Shown: positions 21,313 to 30,787 of the stretch, in pieces | Position numbering within the stretch: position 1 is the first letter of the stretch | How the letters are laid out: the number at the start of each line of letters is the position of its first letter | Program-made: the position numbers and the translations under genes | NCBI RefSeq assembly: GCF_010500865.1 | Contig: NZ_JAAAWN010000006.1 | Coordinates: 114,719-178,718, forward strand | Length of the DNA stretch: 64,000 bases | Origin: Alteromonas profundi | GTDB taxonomy: Bacteria > Pseudomonadota > Gammaproteobacteria > Enterobacterales > Alteromonadaceae | Direction of reading: 5' to 3' | The notes under the pieces: generated by a model | Told to the model about the DNA's origin: nothing | The model's input: the letters and a program-made list of their open reading frames with translations, nothing else | Databases searched by the model: none

Positions 21313-23214
21313 TTAGGCACTAATTTTATCTGATTTTCTCAGCATGCCGTGCTTTTTCAAATAGACTAAAAGCAACGAAATAGCCGCTGGGGTGACACCT
21401 GAAATACGCGATGCTTTTCCTATGGTTTCAGGACGTGCTTCGGTCAATTTGGCAACCACCTCATTTGATAGGCCAGAGATTTTAGCAAAATCCATGTCCA
21501 TTGGCAGTAGTGTATTTTCATGACGTTGCGTCTTTGCAATCTCATCCATCTGACGCGCAATATACCCCGCGTACTTTATCTGAATTTCTACTTGTTCAGC
21601 AGCAATAGGATCCTCAATACCCGGGCCAAGTGCTTCAACCTGCATTAACTGTTGATAAGTCATTTCCGGTCGACGGATCAGTTCTTCAAGGGAATGTTCG
21701 CGGCTAACCGGGTTTTTAAGCATACCGTTTAGCTGTGTGGTGGCCACGTGATCAGGATGAATCCATTGACCCCGTAATCGTTGCAGTTCAGTTTCAACCG
21801 CTTCTTGTTTTTGATTAAACGCGTTCCAACGTTCATCATCTACCAAGCCAATCTCTCGGCCAAGGGCTGTTAGACGACTATCGGCATTGTCTTCTCTTAA
21901 CAACAAACGGTATTCAGCGCGGCTGGTAAACATGCGATAGGGTTCTTTGGTGCCCATTGTTGCCAGATCATCAATCAATACCCCCATGTAAGCCTGATCG
22001 CGGCGAAGCAGTAGGGGATCTTTCTGTTGAACCTGGAGGGCAGCATTAGCACCTGCCACAAGCCCTTGCGCACCCGCTTCTTCGTAGCCGGTAGTACCAT
22101 TAATTTGACCGGCAAAGAACAAGCCATTAATAAACTTCGTTTCCAGCGTCTGTTTTAAATCTCGCGGATCAAAGAAATCATACTCTATGGCGTAGCCCGG
22201 ACGAACAATGTGTGCATTTTCGAAGCCTTTGATTGATCTTACAAGATCAACTTGCACATCAAACGGTAAGCTCGTTGAAATACCATTAGGGTACACCTCA
22301 ATGCTGTTAAGGCCTTCTGGCTCAACAAATATCTGATGCGATGATTTATCAGCAAAGCGGGTAATTTTATCCTCGATACTTGGACAATAGCGTGGCCCGA
22401 TCCCTTCAATAACCCCAGTAAACATAGGCGAACGATCTAACCCGCCGCGAATAATATCATGCGTTTTCTCGTTCGTATGAGTGATATAACAAGGGATCTG
22501 CTGAGGATGCATTTCGCGGTTACCCATAAACGAAAATACCGGCGTAGGGCTGTCACCCGGCTGAGCTTGCATTACTGAAAAATCCAGTGAACGTGCATCA
22601 AGACGTGCAGGTGTACCCGTTTTTAAACGATCTACGCGAAAGGGTAGAGCGCGTAGGCGGTCTGCCAATGCTATCGACGGCGGATCGCCAGCGCGACCGC
22701 CACGGTAATTTTCAAGGCCTATATGGATGGTTCCACCAAGAAACGTGCCTACCGTGAGTACCACAGCTTTAGCTTTAAATTTCAGCCCCATTTGGGTAAC
22801 AACGCCAGTTACTCGATCATTTTCAACAATAAGATCATCAACACTTTGTTGGAACAACGTTAGGTTCTGCTGGCTTTCAACGATGTTGCGAATAGCATGT
22901 CGATACAAGGTGCGATCTGCTTGTGCGCGAGTAGCACGTACCGCTGGTCCTTTGCTTGAATTTAAGGTTCTAAACTGGATACCACCTTGGTCGGCTGCTA
23001 ATGCCATAGCACCACCAAGGGCATCGATTTCTTTAACCAAATGTCCCTTTCCGATCCCACCGATCGCAGGATTACAAGACATCTGTCCGATAGTTTCGAT
23101 ATTGTGGGTCAACAGCAAGGTATTAGACCCCATACGCGCAGCAGCCAATGCTGCCTCGGTGCCAGCATGCCCACCGCCTACAACGATGACATCAAATGCT
23201 TGGGTATAAAACAT
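21313..23214 (-). CDS. mnmG: tRNA uridine-34 carboxymethylaminomethyl modification enzyme MnmG (GidA)
   Basis: FAD-dependent partner of MnmE in making cmnm5U34 on tRNA, 633 residues from the ATG at 23214. A GTG frame opening at 23226 is really the GAGG ribosome site. FAD-binding [17 protein letters not shown] lies at residues 11-27, followed by [20 protein letters not shown], which carries the catalytic cysteine region. The C-terminal helical domain has [17 protein letters not shown]. It flanks oriC on the left as gidA does in E. coli and is transcribed away from it. Confidence 0.98.
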   Translation of the reverse strand: MFYTQAFDVIVVGGGHAGTEAALAAARMGSNTLLLTHNIETIGQMSCNPAIGGIGKGHLVKEIDALGGAMALAADQGGIQFRTLNSSKGPAVRATRAQADRTLYRHAIRNIVESQQNLTLFQQSVDDLIVENDRVTGVVTQMGLKFKAKAVVLTVGTFLGGTIHIGLENYRGGRAGDPPSIALADRLRALPFRVDRLKTGTPARLDARSLDFSVMQAQPGDSPTPVFSFMGNREMHPQQIPCYITHTNEKTHDIIRGGLDRSPMFTGVIEGIGPRYCPSIEDKITRFADKSSHQIFVEPEGLNSIEVYPNGISTSLPFDVQVDLVRSIKGFENAHIVRPGYAIEYDFFDPRDLKQTLETKFINGLFFAGQINGTTGYEEAGAQGLVAGANAALQVQQKDPLLLRRDQAYMGVLIDDLATMGTKEPYRMFTSRAEYRLLLREDNADSRLTALGREIGLVDDERWNAFNQKQEAVETELQRLRGQWIHPDHVATTQLNGMLKNPVSREHSLEELIRRPEMTYQQLMQVEALGPGIEDPIAAEQVEIQIKYAGYIARQMDEIAKTQRHENTLLPMDMDFAKISGLSNEVVAKLTEARPETIGKASRISGVTPAAISLLLVYLKKHGMLRKSDKISA

Positions 23215-23344
23215 GTAAAACCTCACAATTAACGAAAAACGAAAGTTAAATTTTTCTTCAGATTGGTCTGAAAAAGGGCGCGTATTTTAGCTGACTTATT
23301 GGTGAAATAAAATGGTTAAATTTTCTTCAAAGCTTTTTGTGCTT

Positions 23345-23775
23345 TTGGCTCGATCGCTTTTAATGATCTTAAGATCTCTTTTAGATCTGTTTATTTTTAC
23401 TTTTATTAGGATCGCCTAGATCTGTGGGTAAGCCACTAAAGCATATTCAGATCATAATGTTACACGATCAACAACCTTGGGAAACACAGATCCATAACCG
23501 TGTTTAATCTTGTGCATAAACCCCCTATTTATCCACAATCGAATTTGTGGATAAAGTTATGCCATTCACGATCAGAGCTTATACACAGTGGTTTGTGGGA
23601 TCCTATCCACAGGAGTGATCAAGATGTGATCGGTCTGGGGATAAAATGTTTGCTATTTACTATGCAAGATCGTTAACAAGGCTATTTATATGGCCCATAG
23701 GGCGATCTTGCTGTGGAGGAGATCTTTCCACAGATTGACGCATGATCACCTGATCGCAAAGAAGTGATCACTGAA
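23345..23775. other. oriC: Chromosomal replication origin, oriC (E. coli type)
   Basis: A gene-free region between mnmG and the dnaTC operon with 19 GATC sites in about 420 bases. At the left, an AT-rich unwinding element (about 23372-23412) has repeats of the type GATCTCTTTT, GATCTGTTTATTTTT and TTATTAGGATCG, close to the E. coli 13-mers. To the right are DnaA boxes: perfect TTATCCACA at 23529-23537 (plus) and 23546-23554 (minus), TTATACACA at 23579-23587, and one-mismatch boxes at 23423-23431, 23511-23519, 23603-23611 and 23636-23644. This layout is what DnaA, SeqA and Dam act on in enterobacteria. Confidence 0.93.
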
Positions 23776-23824
23776 ATAAAGGGAACTATTTTTAAATTTT
23801 TTATACTTTTTTAATTTTTGAAAC

Positions 23825-23854
23825 AAAAAAAGGCCTAACTGATAGGCCTTTTTC
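23825..23854 (-). terminator. Terminator between dnaC and oriC
   Basis: Stem AGGCCT (23831-23836) and AGGCCT (23844-23849), loop AACTGAT, with flanking A and T runs. It lies after dnaC on minus and would stop transcription from running into oriC. Confidence 0.85.
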
Positions 23855-23892
23855 TTTGATTAAACGCTGATCTTACCAAGTACGATCTTAAC

Positions 23893-24714
23893 TTACCGTA
23901 CTTGGTTCGGTTGATATCGAGGTGGCACACTCTGGGTTTCTGCTTCATCTTGGATCAAACCTTCACGCCTGCTTGGCCCTTGAAAGCGCACTTTATAGGT
24001 GTCGTATTCCTTTATGGATTCAAAGCAATATCGTCCTAATGCATGTTCAAGTTCGCTTAAACTGTGGTTTGTAATGATGATACAGTTCTTTTTATTAACA
24101 AGGCGCTGACGTAATAAATTGCCCAACCAGCTTTGGGTATTCTTTTTTAGCACCGTTTCATTAACGCATACTTCATCAAGAATTAGCAGATCCACATCCA
24201 GTAATTCCTGACTGGCTTCTCTAAACTTCTGCCCTACGTGGTCTTTCGCACTAAAGTCATAAGAGAAATACCGCATCTCTAGTAACGTAGAAAGCTGTCG
24301 GTAAAGCACAGATATCTCGTATTGTTCGATAAGTTGATGGGCTATTGCGCCTGCTATATGCGACTTTCCACGGCCGTAATCACCATAGAAAAGCATCATG
24401 TGAGAGCCGCTTTGACGCCACGCTGGATCATCGTGGGCAGCGATAAACGATTGAGCAATGGACACAGCTTCAATGACATCGTCACTGTCTTCTACTAAGT
24501 TGGAGAATGTCCACTTAGGGTTTAGGTCTGAGCGTCCGTGTATGGCTTGTACGCGGGCTTTCTTGGTGCGTTGCTGTAGTTGCGAGATCTCTTGATTTGC
24601 TTGCGCTTCGTATTGCTTGCGCAGGGTTTTATAATCAATGTACTCGTTGTTAGGATCTACCGGCTTGTGTAGTGCTTTAGCTAAATTAGCAATTTTATCT
24701 GTGATGCGATCCAT
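23893..24714 (-). CDS. dnaC: DnaC-like replicative helicase loader (AAA+ ATPase)
   Basis: AAA+ ATPase of the DnaC/DnaI/IstB group, 273 residues, expected to load DnaB helicase at the origin. Walker A is GDYGRGKSH near residue 111 and Walker B is LLILDEVCVNE, with a sensor I-like IIITNHSLSEL and a C-terminal YKVRFQGPSRR that may hold the arginine finger. The N-terminal about 70 residues are basic and helical, the part that in DnaC binds DnaB. It follows a DnaT-like gene by four bases and directly precedes oriC, which supports a replication role. Function is inferred from family and context. Confidence 0.87.
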   Translation of the reverse strand: MDRITDKIANLAKALHKPVDPNNEYIDYKTLRKQYEAQANQEISQLQQRTKKARVQAIHGRSDLNPKWTFSNLVEDSDDVIEAVSIAQSFIAAHDDPAWRQSGSHMMLFYGDYGRGKSHIAGAIAHQLIEQYEISVLYRQLSTLLEMRYFSYDFSAKDHVGQKFREASQELLDVDLLILDEVCVNETVLKKNTQSWLGNLLRQRLVNKKNCIIITNHSLSELEHALGRYCFESIKEYDTYKVRFQGPSRREGLIQDEAETQSVPPRYQPNQVR

Positions 24715-24718
24715 AAGC

Positions 24719-25390
24719 TTAACTCTTCTTTGATGACGTAGCGTATTTTTCTACCAGCTTTCTTGCATTATCATCCGCTTCTATGCCGGCTGCAACTTTG
24801 ACGTGCTGATTTCCCACTTTTCGTACTGGCTCGTAGCCAGATGCAAGTCGCTTACGCTTAATATTGTAGGCAAACTTTTGGGTCCATTGGAATTCACTAA
24901 ATACAGTGCTAGGTCTACCTAACCAGTAGGCAATAAATTCACCAATATCATTATTATCATATTCAGCGTCGATAATACCTAATAGCTGGGCCATCTCCTT
25001 AAACAAACTTGCATTGGGTTGCCAAGACGCAGACATAGAAAAATGGGATTTGTGCAAGGCGCTAAAACTATTCTGCGTTTCGCTAATAAGCGGTAGCAGT
25101 AAAATTTTACCGTTAACGGAATGGGCTAAGTCTACGGCGTCAGGTAAGGCCACCAACCCGTTTTGTTCGAGCTGTCTTAGTAGGCTATTTATTTGTCTAC
25201 CCCTTTGATATGGGGTGTCTTTGTCATCGCCATTTAAGAGAACCAATAATGCTTTATAGTCGATTGGCGCAGAGGTTGTGGTAGCACTATTTGCATTGGG
25301 CCTTAGCCCTAACATGTACAATACGCGCGCATCATTAGACAGTGATGAAGTTAATGCTGCTAGTTCTGCATGCGTAAGCATATGGCTCAT
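24719..25390 (-). CDS. dnaT: DnaT-like primosomal protein
   Basis: A 223-residue protein whose residues about 118-190 match the DnaT single-strand-DNA-binding domain: SASWQPN, then FIAYWLGRPSTVF and FQWTQKFAYNIKRKR, parallel to the WQP, FVAYW and WQQK blocks of E. coli DnaT. The N-terminal about 100 residues look like a winged-helix replication-type domain with LLVLLNGDD and RGRQINSLLRQLEQNGL. The start codon overlaps the mioC stop (ATGA), implying coupled translation. With dnaC it should form the PriA-PriB-DnaT-DnaC restart or loading pathway. Confidence 0.82.
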   Translation of the reverse strand: MSHMLTHAELAALTSSLSNDARVLYMLGLRPNANSATTTSAPIDYKALLVLLNGDDKDTPYQRGRQINSLLRQLEQNGLVALPDAVDLAHSVNGKILLLPLISETQNSFSALHKSHFSMSASWQPNASLFKEMAQLLGIIDAEYDNNDIGEFIAYWLGRPSTVFSEFQWTQKFAYNIKRKRLASGYEPVRKVGNQHVKVAAGIEADDNARKLVEKYATSSKKS

Positions 25391-25824
25391 GCGTTATCCA
25401 GTGTGGTTTCAAACCACGCTACGGCTTCATCTTCTGGAATAGGGTGTTCTAATACATCAATATGCAGGGCTGGGGAAAGCATGTTAGCGCCTTGCGCTTT
25501 AAGCAATGTTTCCATTTCTTTTGCACCGTAACAGAAGGTGTCGTAGCTGGTATCGCCTAACCCTATAAGGTAAAAATTCACCCCCGTAAGGTCTGCGTGT
25601 TGCACAGACTTTGCAAATGCTTGAATATTATCAGGTAGTTCACCTGCGCCGTGGGTTGATGTGCATACTACCCACGTGGCTTGTTTATTTATTTCGTCGA
25701 GTTGTGGTTCACCGTGAATACGGGTTGAGACGCCCCGTTGTGCTAATGCAGCAGCTATTGCATCTGCAACATATTCAGACGCCCCGAGCATAGTGCCCAC
25801 TATAATTTCAAAATGGTTTGTCAT
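25387..25824 (-). CDS. mioC: Flavodoxin-like protein MioC
   Basis: FMN-binding flavodoxin-fold protein, 145 residues, close to E. coli MioC (147). The phosphate-binding loop is VGTMLGASEYVADAIAA and other flavin loops are STHGAGELPDN and GLGDTSYDTFCYGAK. MioC has been linked to biotin synthase electron supply in vitro. It is transcribed toward oriC, as in E. coli, but here dnaT and dnaC lie between it and the origin. Confidence 0.95.
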   Translation of the reverse strand: MTNHFEIIVGTMLGASEYVADAIAAALAQRGVSTRIHGEPQLDEINKQATWVVCTSTHGAGELPDNIQAFAKSVQHADLTGVNFYLIGLGDTSYDTFCYGAKEMETLLKAQGANMLSPALHIDVLEHPIPEDEAVAWFETTLDNA

Positions 25825-25827
25825 TAC

Positions 25828-27216
25828 CTATTTACCAATACAGAATGAAGAAAATATCTTACCAAGCAGATCGTCCGAGGTGAATTCACCGGTAATCTCG
25901 CAAAGCGCCTGATGGGCTAACCTCAATTCCTCGGCAAGTAGTTCACCTGCTAGGGCATCATGAAGTTGTTGATGTCCTGTTACCACATACTGATAGGCTT
26001 GTTCTAGCGCATCAATATGCCGACGACGGGCGATAAATTGGCCTTCGGTGGTGGTATCGAAGCCCATGGTTTTCGCCAGATGGGCTTTAAGGGTTTCTAC
26101 TCCATCGCCTTCTTTCGCTGACAGATTAATCACCGAAATATCGCCATGAGCAGTTGTGACAGTGGCTAACCCTACATCTAGAGTACTTAGGTCGGCTTTG
26201 TTACGAATCACGGTTACCGGCATCCCTGGGGGGAGTTTAGCCATAAATTCAGGCCAAATATCGTAAGGGTCGGTACTTTGCGTGGTGGTTGAGTCGATGA
26301 CAAACAAAACATGATCCGCCTCGCCAATGGCTTGCCAAGCGCGCTCGATACCAATTTGCTCTACTTTATCTGGGCTTTCTCGCAAACCAGCAGTATCGAT
26401 AATATGTAAAGGCATACCGTCAATATGAATATGCTCTTTTAGCACATCTCGGGTGGTACCAGCGATATCGGTTACTATAGCGCTTTCTCTTCCCGCGAGT
26501 GCGTTTAGCAAACTCGATTTTCCGGCATTAGGCCTGCCTGCGATAACCACCTGCATACCTTCACGTAGTAAGCTGCCTTGCTTTGCCTGAGTACGAATTA
26601 TCTCTAAGCTTGCTAATATCCCGTCGAGATCGGTAGATACTTTACCATCAGATAGAAAATCTATTTCTTCCTCAGGGAAGTCGATAGCGGCCTCAACGTA
26701 CATACGTAAATGCACAATCTGATTTGATAGTTGGTTAATTTGTTGAGAAAACTCACCCTGTAAAGAACGCAATGCACTACGGGCTGCTTGTTGGGAGCTT
26801 GCATCGATAAGATCGGCAATGGCTTCGGCTTGGGCCAAATCGAGTTTATCATTTAAGAATGCCTGCTCACTGAATTCCCCTGGTTTAGCCAGTCGCGCTT
26901 TCCCGGTGGCAAGTATGGCATCTAGCAGCATGTCCATAACAACTTGTCCGCCATGGCCTTGTAGCTCGAGCACATCTTCCCCAGTGAAAGAATTTGGGCC
27001 AGCAAAAAAAAGCGCTATGCCTTGATCGATTACATGTTTCTTGGCGTCTTCAAACCGCGTATAGGTAGCCATTCGAGGTGTGAGTGGTTGTGGTACAATT
27101 GCTTGCGCAATATCCTTAGCATGGGGCCCAGAGACGCGCACAATACCTACGCCACCTCTGCCTGGAGCGGTAGCTTGTGCGGTGATGGTATCAGTAGTTA
27201 GGGTGAGGTTTTCCAT
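25828..27216 (-). CDS. mnmE: tRNA modification GTPase MnmE
   Basis: GTPase partner of MnmG in cmnm5U34 synthesis, 462 residues. It has an N-terminal folate-binding domain ([21 protein letters not shown]) and an inserted G domain from about residue 215 with [19 protein letters not shown] and RNKAD. The invariant C-terminal CIGK supplies the catalytic cysteine. It lies three bases from both yajQ upstream and mioC downstream. Confidence 0.98.
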   Translation of the reverse strand: MENLTLTTDTITAQATAPGRGGVGIVRVSGPHAKDIAQAIVPQPLTPRMATYTRFEDAKKHVIDQGIALFFAGPNSFTGEDVLELQGHGGQVVMDMLLDAILATGKARLAKPGEFSEQAFLNDKLDLAQAEAIADLIDASSQQAARSALRSLQGEFSQQINQLSNQIVHLRMYVEAAIDFPEEEIDFLSDGKVSTDLDGILASLEIIRTQAKQGSLLREGMQVVIAGRPNAGKSSLLNALAGRESAIVTDIAGTTRDVLKEHIHIDGMPLHIIDTAGLRESPDKVEQIGIERAWQAIGEADHVLFVIDSTTTQSTDPYDIWPEFMAKLPPGMPVTVIRNKADLSTLDVGLATVTTAHGDISVINLSAKEGDGVETLKAHLAKTMGFDTTTEGQFIARRRHIDALEQAYQYVVTGHQQLHDALAGELLAEELRLAHQALCEITGEFTSDDLLGKIFSSFCIGK

Positions 27217-27219
27217 TAA

Positions 27220-27702
27220 TTAATCACGAAAGTTTTTGTATTGAAAAGGTTGCCCAAGATCTGATGATTTTACCAAACTAATAACCTGCTGTAGGTCGTC
27301 ACGCTTTTTGCCCGTTATTCGTAGCTCTTCACCTTGAATAGCGGTTTGTACTTTAAGCTTGGCGTCTTTAATCAGTTTTACAATTTTCTTCGCCATAGGT
27401 TGCTCTATGCCTTCTTTAAAGGCAATGGTTTGGCGATAGGTTTTACCATGGGCATCGTAGGGTTTCACGTCTATTGCAGAGGTATCTACCCCTCGCTTTG
27501 CACACGCGTTCCTAAACATGCTTTCCATCTGTTGAAGCTGAAATTCGGCTTCTGCTTTCATCACAACGGTTTTTTCTTTGTACTCGAAGCTGGCTTCAAC
27601 ACCACGAAAATCAAACCGCGTAGACAGTTCTCTACTTGCGTTTTCGGTGGCGTTTCTCACTTCTTCCATATTAATTTCTGACACAATATCAAATGAAGGC
27701 AT
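27220..27702 (-). CDS. yajQ: YajQ family nucleotide-binding protein
   Basis: Small cytoplasmic protein of 160 residues with two ferredoxin-like domains. [16 protein letters not shown] at the start and [17 protein letters not shown] near the end are strongly conserved in the family. YajQ members bind nucleotides, and some have been reported as cyclic-di-GMP effectors. The role here is unknown. First gene of the tightly spaced yajQ-mnmE-mioC-dnaT-dnaC group, with ribosome site GAGGAAAAG before the ATG. Confidence 0.95.
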   Translation of the reverse strand: MPSFDIVSEINMEEVRNATENASRELSTRFDFRGVEASFEYKEKTVVMKAEAEFQLQQMESMFRNACAKRGVDTSAIDVKPYDAHGKTYRQTIAFKEGIEQPMAKKIVKLIKDAKLKVQTAIQGEELRITGKKRDDLQQVISLVKSSDLGQPFQYKNFRD

Positions 27703-27722
27703 TTAACTTTTCCTCTTTAGAC

Positions 27723-27750
27723 AAAACAGCCCGCAAGGGCGGGCTGTTTT
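27723..27750 (-). terminator. Terminator after yidC
   Basis: Stem CAGCCCGC (27727-27734) and GCGGGCTG (27739-27746), loop AAGG, with A and T runs. It separates the rpmH-rnpA-yidD-yidC group from the yajQ group, both on minus. Confidence 0.9.
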
Positions 27751-27768
27751 ATTAGTATTGCTAGTAGC

Positions 27769-29427
27769 TTATTTGCTACTTATTCCCCGCTTCTCCATAG
27801 AAGCATATATCATTTTGGCCTGCACCAAGGTTATTACGTTACTCACTAACCAGTAAAGTACTAATCCGGCTGGGAACCACAAGAAGAACACACTCATAGC
27901 GACCGGCATAAACTGCATTATCTTTTGCTGCATAGGGTCGGTAATGGTGGTGGGCTGCAGTTTCTGTAGCAGGTACATACTCAAACCGGTCAAGATAGGG
28001 AGTACAAAGTAGGGATCTTTCACTGACAAATCAGTTATCCATAGAACGAAGTCTGCGTGGCGTAGTTCTACACTTTCCATTAATACCCAGTAAAGCGCTA
28101 GGAAAATTGGCATTTGTAGAAGTAACGGTAGACAACCGCCCATAGGGTTAACTTTTTCTTTGCGGTAAAGCTCCATCATGGCCTGCGACATTTTTTGTCT
28201 GTCATCACCAAAACGGTCTTTAAGTTGCTGCATCTTAGGGGCTAGGTTACGCATGCGAGCCATTGACTCGTATTGCTTCTTGGTGAGCCAATACATGGCG
28301 CCTTTTACTACAACAGTAATCAAAATGATGGCCACACCCCAGTTGTTCACTAAGCTATGCAAGAAAGTAAGCAAAGAGAATAACGTCTGAGAAATCCACC
28401 ATAAAATACCATAGTCAACGGTAAGGTCGAGTCCACGGGCAATCTTAGCGAGTTCATCCTGATCTTTCGGACCCATGTAAAGGGTAGTCGAGATAGTTTT
28501 GGTTTCACCAGGGGCAATGGTATCAGCCGGAGGCAGCACACCTATGACAGCAAACTGGTTGGCTAAATTGCGAGAATAAAGGGTGTTCTCTGCAGTTTGG
28601 TCGGGCACCCAGGCAGATACAAAGTAATGCTCAAGCATGCCTACCCATCCGGCCTTTGTAGATTCTTTTAAATCATCGTCGCCAATATCGTCAAAAGAGT
28701 ATTTGGTGTAACGATCTTCTTCTGTAGAGTAGGCTGCTCCCCGGTATGTAGGCATAAACATATTGCCGTCATCTTCGGCATCAATGATTTGCTTTAACTG
28801 CGCGTACTGCTGCACGTTAGCAGTGGCGCCAGTTTGGTTGTCTACGGTGTAACTTACGTTCACATCATAGCGGCCTTTAACGAAGGTAAAGGTTTTCGTT
28901 ACCGACAAACCTTGGTCATTTTTCCAAGTAAGTGGAACGATAAGGGTATCACCGTCCATTTCATAGCGATTGTTTTGCGCGCTGTATACAGGACGGCCTT
29001 GGGCACTGCCATCAGGCCCCTGAGGACCCGTTAATCCACTTTGAGCAACATAGAGGTTTTTTCCAGAACGCAATAAGCTGTAGGGCTCATCCGACCCTTG
29101 TACTACCGGAAACTTCAGTAAGTCTGCAGTAATTACGTCACCGCCAAGTAAATCAATACGAAGGTCTAACGTATCTGTTTTCACTTCAATAATGCGGTTG
29201 GCGTTAGCACTTTGTTGCATAGGGACAGCGTTTGGCACACTATCGCCAGTGGGGACATCTTGTGTTTGCTTATCGTCAAACGATGGCACACCTTGTGACA
29301 CTTGTGATGTCTGTTGCGCTTCAGTGGGCTGTGTTGGCTGCGGCCCATATTCATCATGCCATTGTTGCCAAAGCAAAAAGCTGACAAGCGCTAAGCCAAT
29401 TATCAGAAAACTACGTTGCGATTCCAT
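27769..29427 (-). CDS. yidC: Membrane protein insertase YidC
   Basis: Inner-membrane insertase that works with or without Sec, 552 residues from the ATG at 29427 (MESQRSFLIIGLALVSFLLW, the usual signal-anchor start). The frame opens 22 codons earlier without a matching family sequence. A large periplasmic domain fills residues about 40-340. Five C-terminal membrane segments follow, including KEKVNPMGGCLPLLLQMPIF. The hydrophilic-groove arginine is expected in the first of these. Located between yidD and the terminator at 27723. Confidence 0.97.
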   Translation of the reverse strand: MESQRSFLIIGLALVSFLLWQQWHDEYGPQPTQPTEAQQTSQVSQGVPSFDDKQTQDVPTGDSVPNAVPMQQSANANRIIEVKTDTLDLRIDLLGGDVITADLLKFPVVQGSDEPYSLLRSGKNLYVAQSGLTGPQGPDGSAQGRPVYSAQNNRYEMDGDTLIVPLTWKNDQGLSVTKTFTFVKGRYDVNVSYTVDNQTGATANVQQYAQLKQIIDAEDDGNMFMPTYRGAAYSTEEDRYTKYSFDDIGDDDLKESTKAGWVGMLEHYFVSAWVPDQTAENTLYSRNLANQFAVIGVLPPADTIAPGETKTISTTLYMGPKDQDELAKIARGLDLTVDYGILWWISQTLFSLLTFLHSLVNNWGVAIILITVVVKGAMYWLTKKQYESMARMRNLAPKMQQLKDRFGDDRQKMSQAMMELYRKEKVNPMGGCLPLLLQMPIFLALYWVLMESVELRHADFVLWITDLSVKDPYFVLPILTGLSMYLLQKLQPTTITDPMQQKIMQFMPVAMSVFFLWFPAGLVLYWLVSNVITLVQAKMIYASMEKRGISSK

Positions 29428-29437
29428 ATAGGTCTCT

Positions 29438-29707
29438 TTATTGTGAGTGTTTATCTTGTTGTTTTTCCGGTACTGGATCATATCCACCGGCATGCAAAGG
29501 ATGGCATTTTAATATGCGTTTGATGGATAACCAACCGCCTTTTGCCAATCCGTGTGTTTTTAATGCCTCAATGGCATACCAAGAACAGGATGGGTGGAAT
29601 CGGCAGCGTTGTCCTAATACAGGAGATATAAACCATTGGTACAGTTTTATCAGTACCAGAGGGAACGCAATTAAGATGCGTTGCAACGCTTGGTTAACTT
29701 TTTCCAT
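29438..29707 (-). CDS. yidD: Membrane protein insertion efficiency factor YidD
   Basis: Small cysteine-containing, amphipathic membrane-associated protein of 89 residues that aids YidC-dependent insertion. The family signature is [18 protein letters not shown] followed by [12 protein letters not shown]. It overlaps the end of rnpA by 37 bases, a common arrangement, and precedes yidC by 10 bases. Confidence 0.96.
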   Translation of the reverse strand: MEKVNQALQRILIAFPLVLIKLYQWFISPVLGQRCRFHPSCSWYAIEALKTHGLAKGGWLSIKRILKCHPLHAGGYDPVPEKQQDKHSQ

Positions 29708-30045
29708 AGCTTATCCAAATTCGCATACACTTCTTGGTTACTAAGTTTATCAGCGCCGGTTTTGCCAATTACTATGATATCCACATTTGGTAAATCATGT
29801 TGCTTGTGACGAAAACTTTCGCGAATTAAACGTTTCAACCTGTTTCGGTCGTGAGCTTTGCGAATGCGCTTTTTGGCAAGGGTAATGCCTAAACGTGAAT
29901 TATTTCGAGAATTGGTTCTAGCTAGGATAGTAAAAGAAGGGGATACGGCTGGTATTGCATTATCAAACACATAGGTAAAGTGGGTGGGAGTTAACAGACG
30001 TAACTCCCTCGAAAAATGATTCTCGCCCACTTTAGTGTCTTTCAA
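29671..30045 (-). CDS. rnpA: Ribonuclease P protein component
   Basis: Protein subunit of RNase P that processes tRNA 5' ends, 124 residues. [17 protein letters not shown] opens the fold and the RNR motif region [16 protein letters not shown] carries the conserved basic residues. The start is TTG at 30045, only two bases after the rpmH stop, so translation is probably coupled. Confidence 0.96.
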   Translation of the reverse strand: MKDTKVGENHFSRELRLLTPTHFTYVFDNAIPAVSPSFTILARTNSRNNSRLGITLAKKRIRKAHDRNRLKRLIRESFRHKQHDLPNVDIIVIGKTGADKLSNQEVYANLDKLWKKLTKRCNAS

Positions 30046-30047
30046 AC

Positions 30048-30182
30048 TTAAGCTGAAAGACGAGCACGGCCTTTTGCACGGCGAGCTGCTAGTACTTTAC
30101 GACCATTTTTAGTCGCCATACGTGCACGAAAACCGTGAGAACGCTTACGCTTTAGATTGCTCGGTTGAAATGTTCTTTTCAT
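30048..30182 (-). CDS. rpmH: 50S ribosomal protein L34
   Basis: Ribosomal protein of 44 residues, read on minus from the ATG at 30182 to TAA at 30048-30050. It begins [20 protein letters not shown] and ends [11 protein letters not shown], the canonical L34 sequence. First gene of the rpmH-rnpA-yidD-yidC group, with a strong promoter about 110 bases upstream. Confidence 0.97.
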   Translation of the reverse strand: MKRTFQPSNLKRKRSHGFRARMATKNGRKVLAARRAKGRARLSA

Positions 30183-30298
30183 GACCAAAGTCTCACTTAT
30201 ATTTAGTTAAACATAGGCGTTTTTGGTATGCACGTTTCTCTGTTGCCAGAGTCATGTGGTGTTCATCACCAGAAAAGCCCATCGAAAAAGGACGCTGA

Positions 30299-30327
30299 AT
30301 TCTAGAGATCTCGGGGCCTGCTGTCAA
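30299..30327 (-). promoter_or_regulatory. rpmH promoter with a GATC in the spacer
   Basis: On minus, TTGACA (30327-30322) and TAGAAT (30304-30299) are 17 bases apart, a near-consensus sigma-70 promoter. The spacer ends in AGATCT, so a Dam methylation site sits next to the -10 element. Confidence 0.8.
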
Positions 30328-30429
30328 TGAATAATGCACTATTTCGGTAGAAAAACTGAACAAAGTTCAACTGTGCAAAGGTAAGCTTATTTGAATACTG
30401 GGGTTAAACTGTGCATAACGCGATGCAGC

Positions 30430-30660
30430 TACTGTATTTATCCACAATTGATATTGTGATCGCGCTAGATTAGCAGCAGCAATCTTGCGATCTGGTCTGT
30501 TTATATAACAGGTTTAGGCCGAAATTGATGACAATAAGGTGAAATTGGAATAAAAAGTAAGTGTATATAATTCAGTTATTTATGAAATTGATCCTAAAGA
30601 TCGCACAAGATCGCCATTTACTTTTTGTTGATAAAATAAGATAATCCACAGCGATTAAAA
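30430..30660. promoter_or_regulatory. dnaA upstream region with DnaA boxes and GATC sites
   Basis: The 605-base rpmH-dnaA gap has a perfect DnaA box TTATCCACA at 30438-30446, a one-mismatch box TAATCCACA at 30642-30650, and GATC sites at about 30458, 30486, 30590, 30600 and 30609. This fits autoregulation of dnaA by DnaA and SeqA. It lacks the clear AT-rich GATC 13-mer array seen at 23.37 kb. No dnaA promoter was identified with confidence. Confidence 0.7.
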
Positions 30661-30787
30661 CAAATAACAACTTTCTTGCTGCTACCCAACAAATTTATCC
30701 GCCTTTTTCTTTATGGCGCGCATCTCGGTGCCTAATTATCTTGTGTTGTGGGTTTCTTAAGTGAGTTATCGGAGCTAAGTACCTGCC

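Noticed and set aside
22727..23209. 160-residue plus-strand frame opposite mnmG
   Set aside because: Antisense to the conserved FAD-binding region of mnmG, with a proline/serine/alanine-rich composition typical of shadows.
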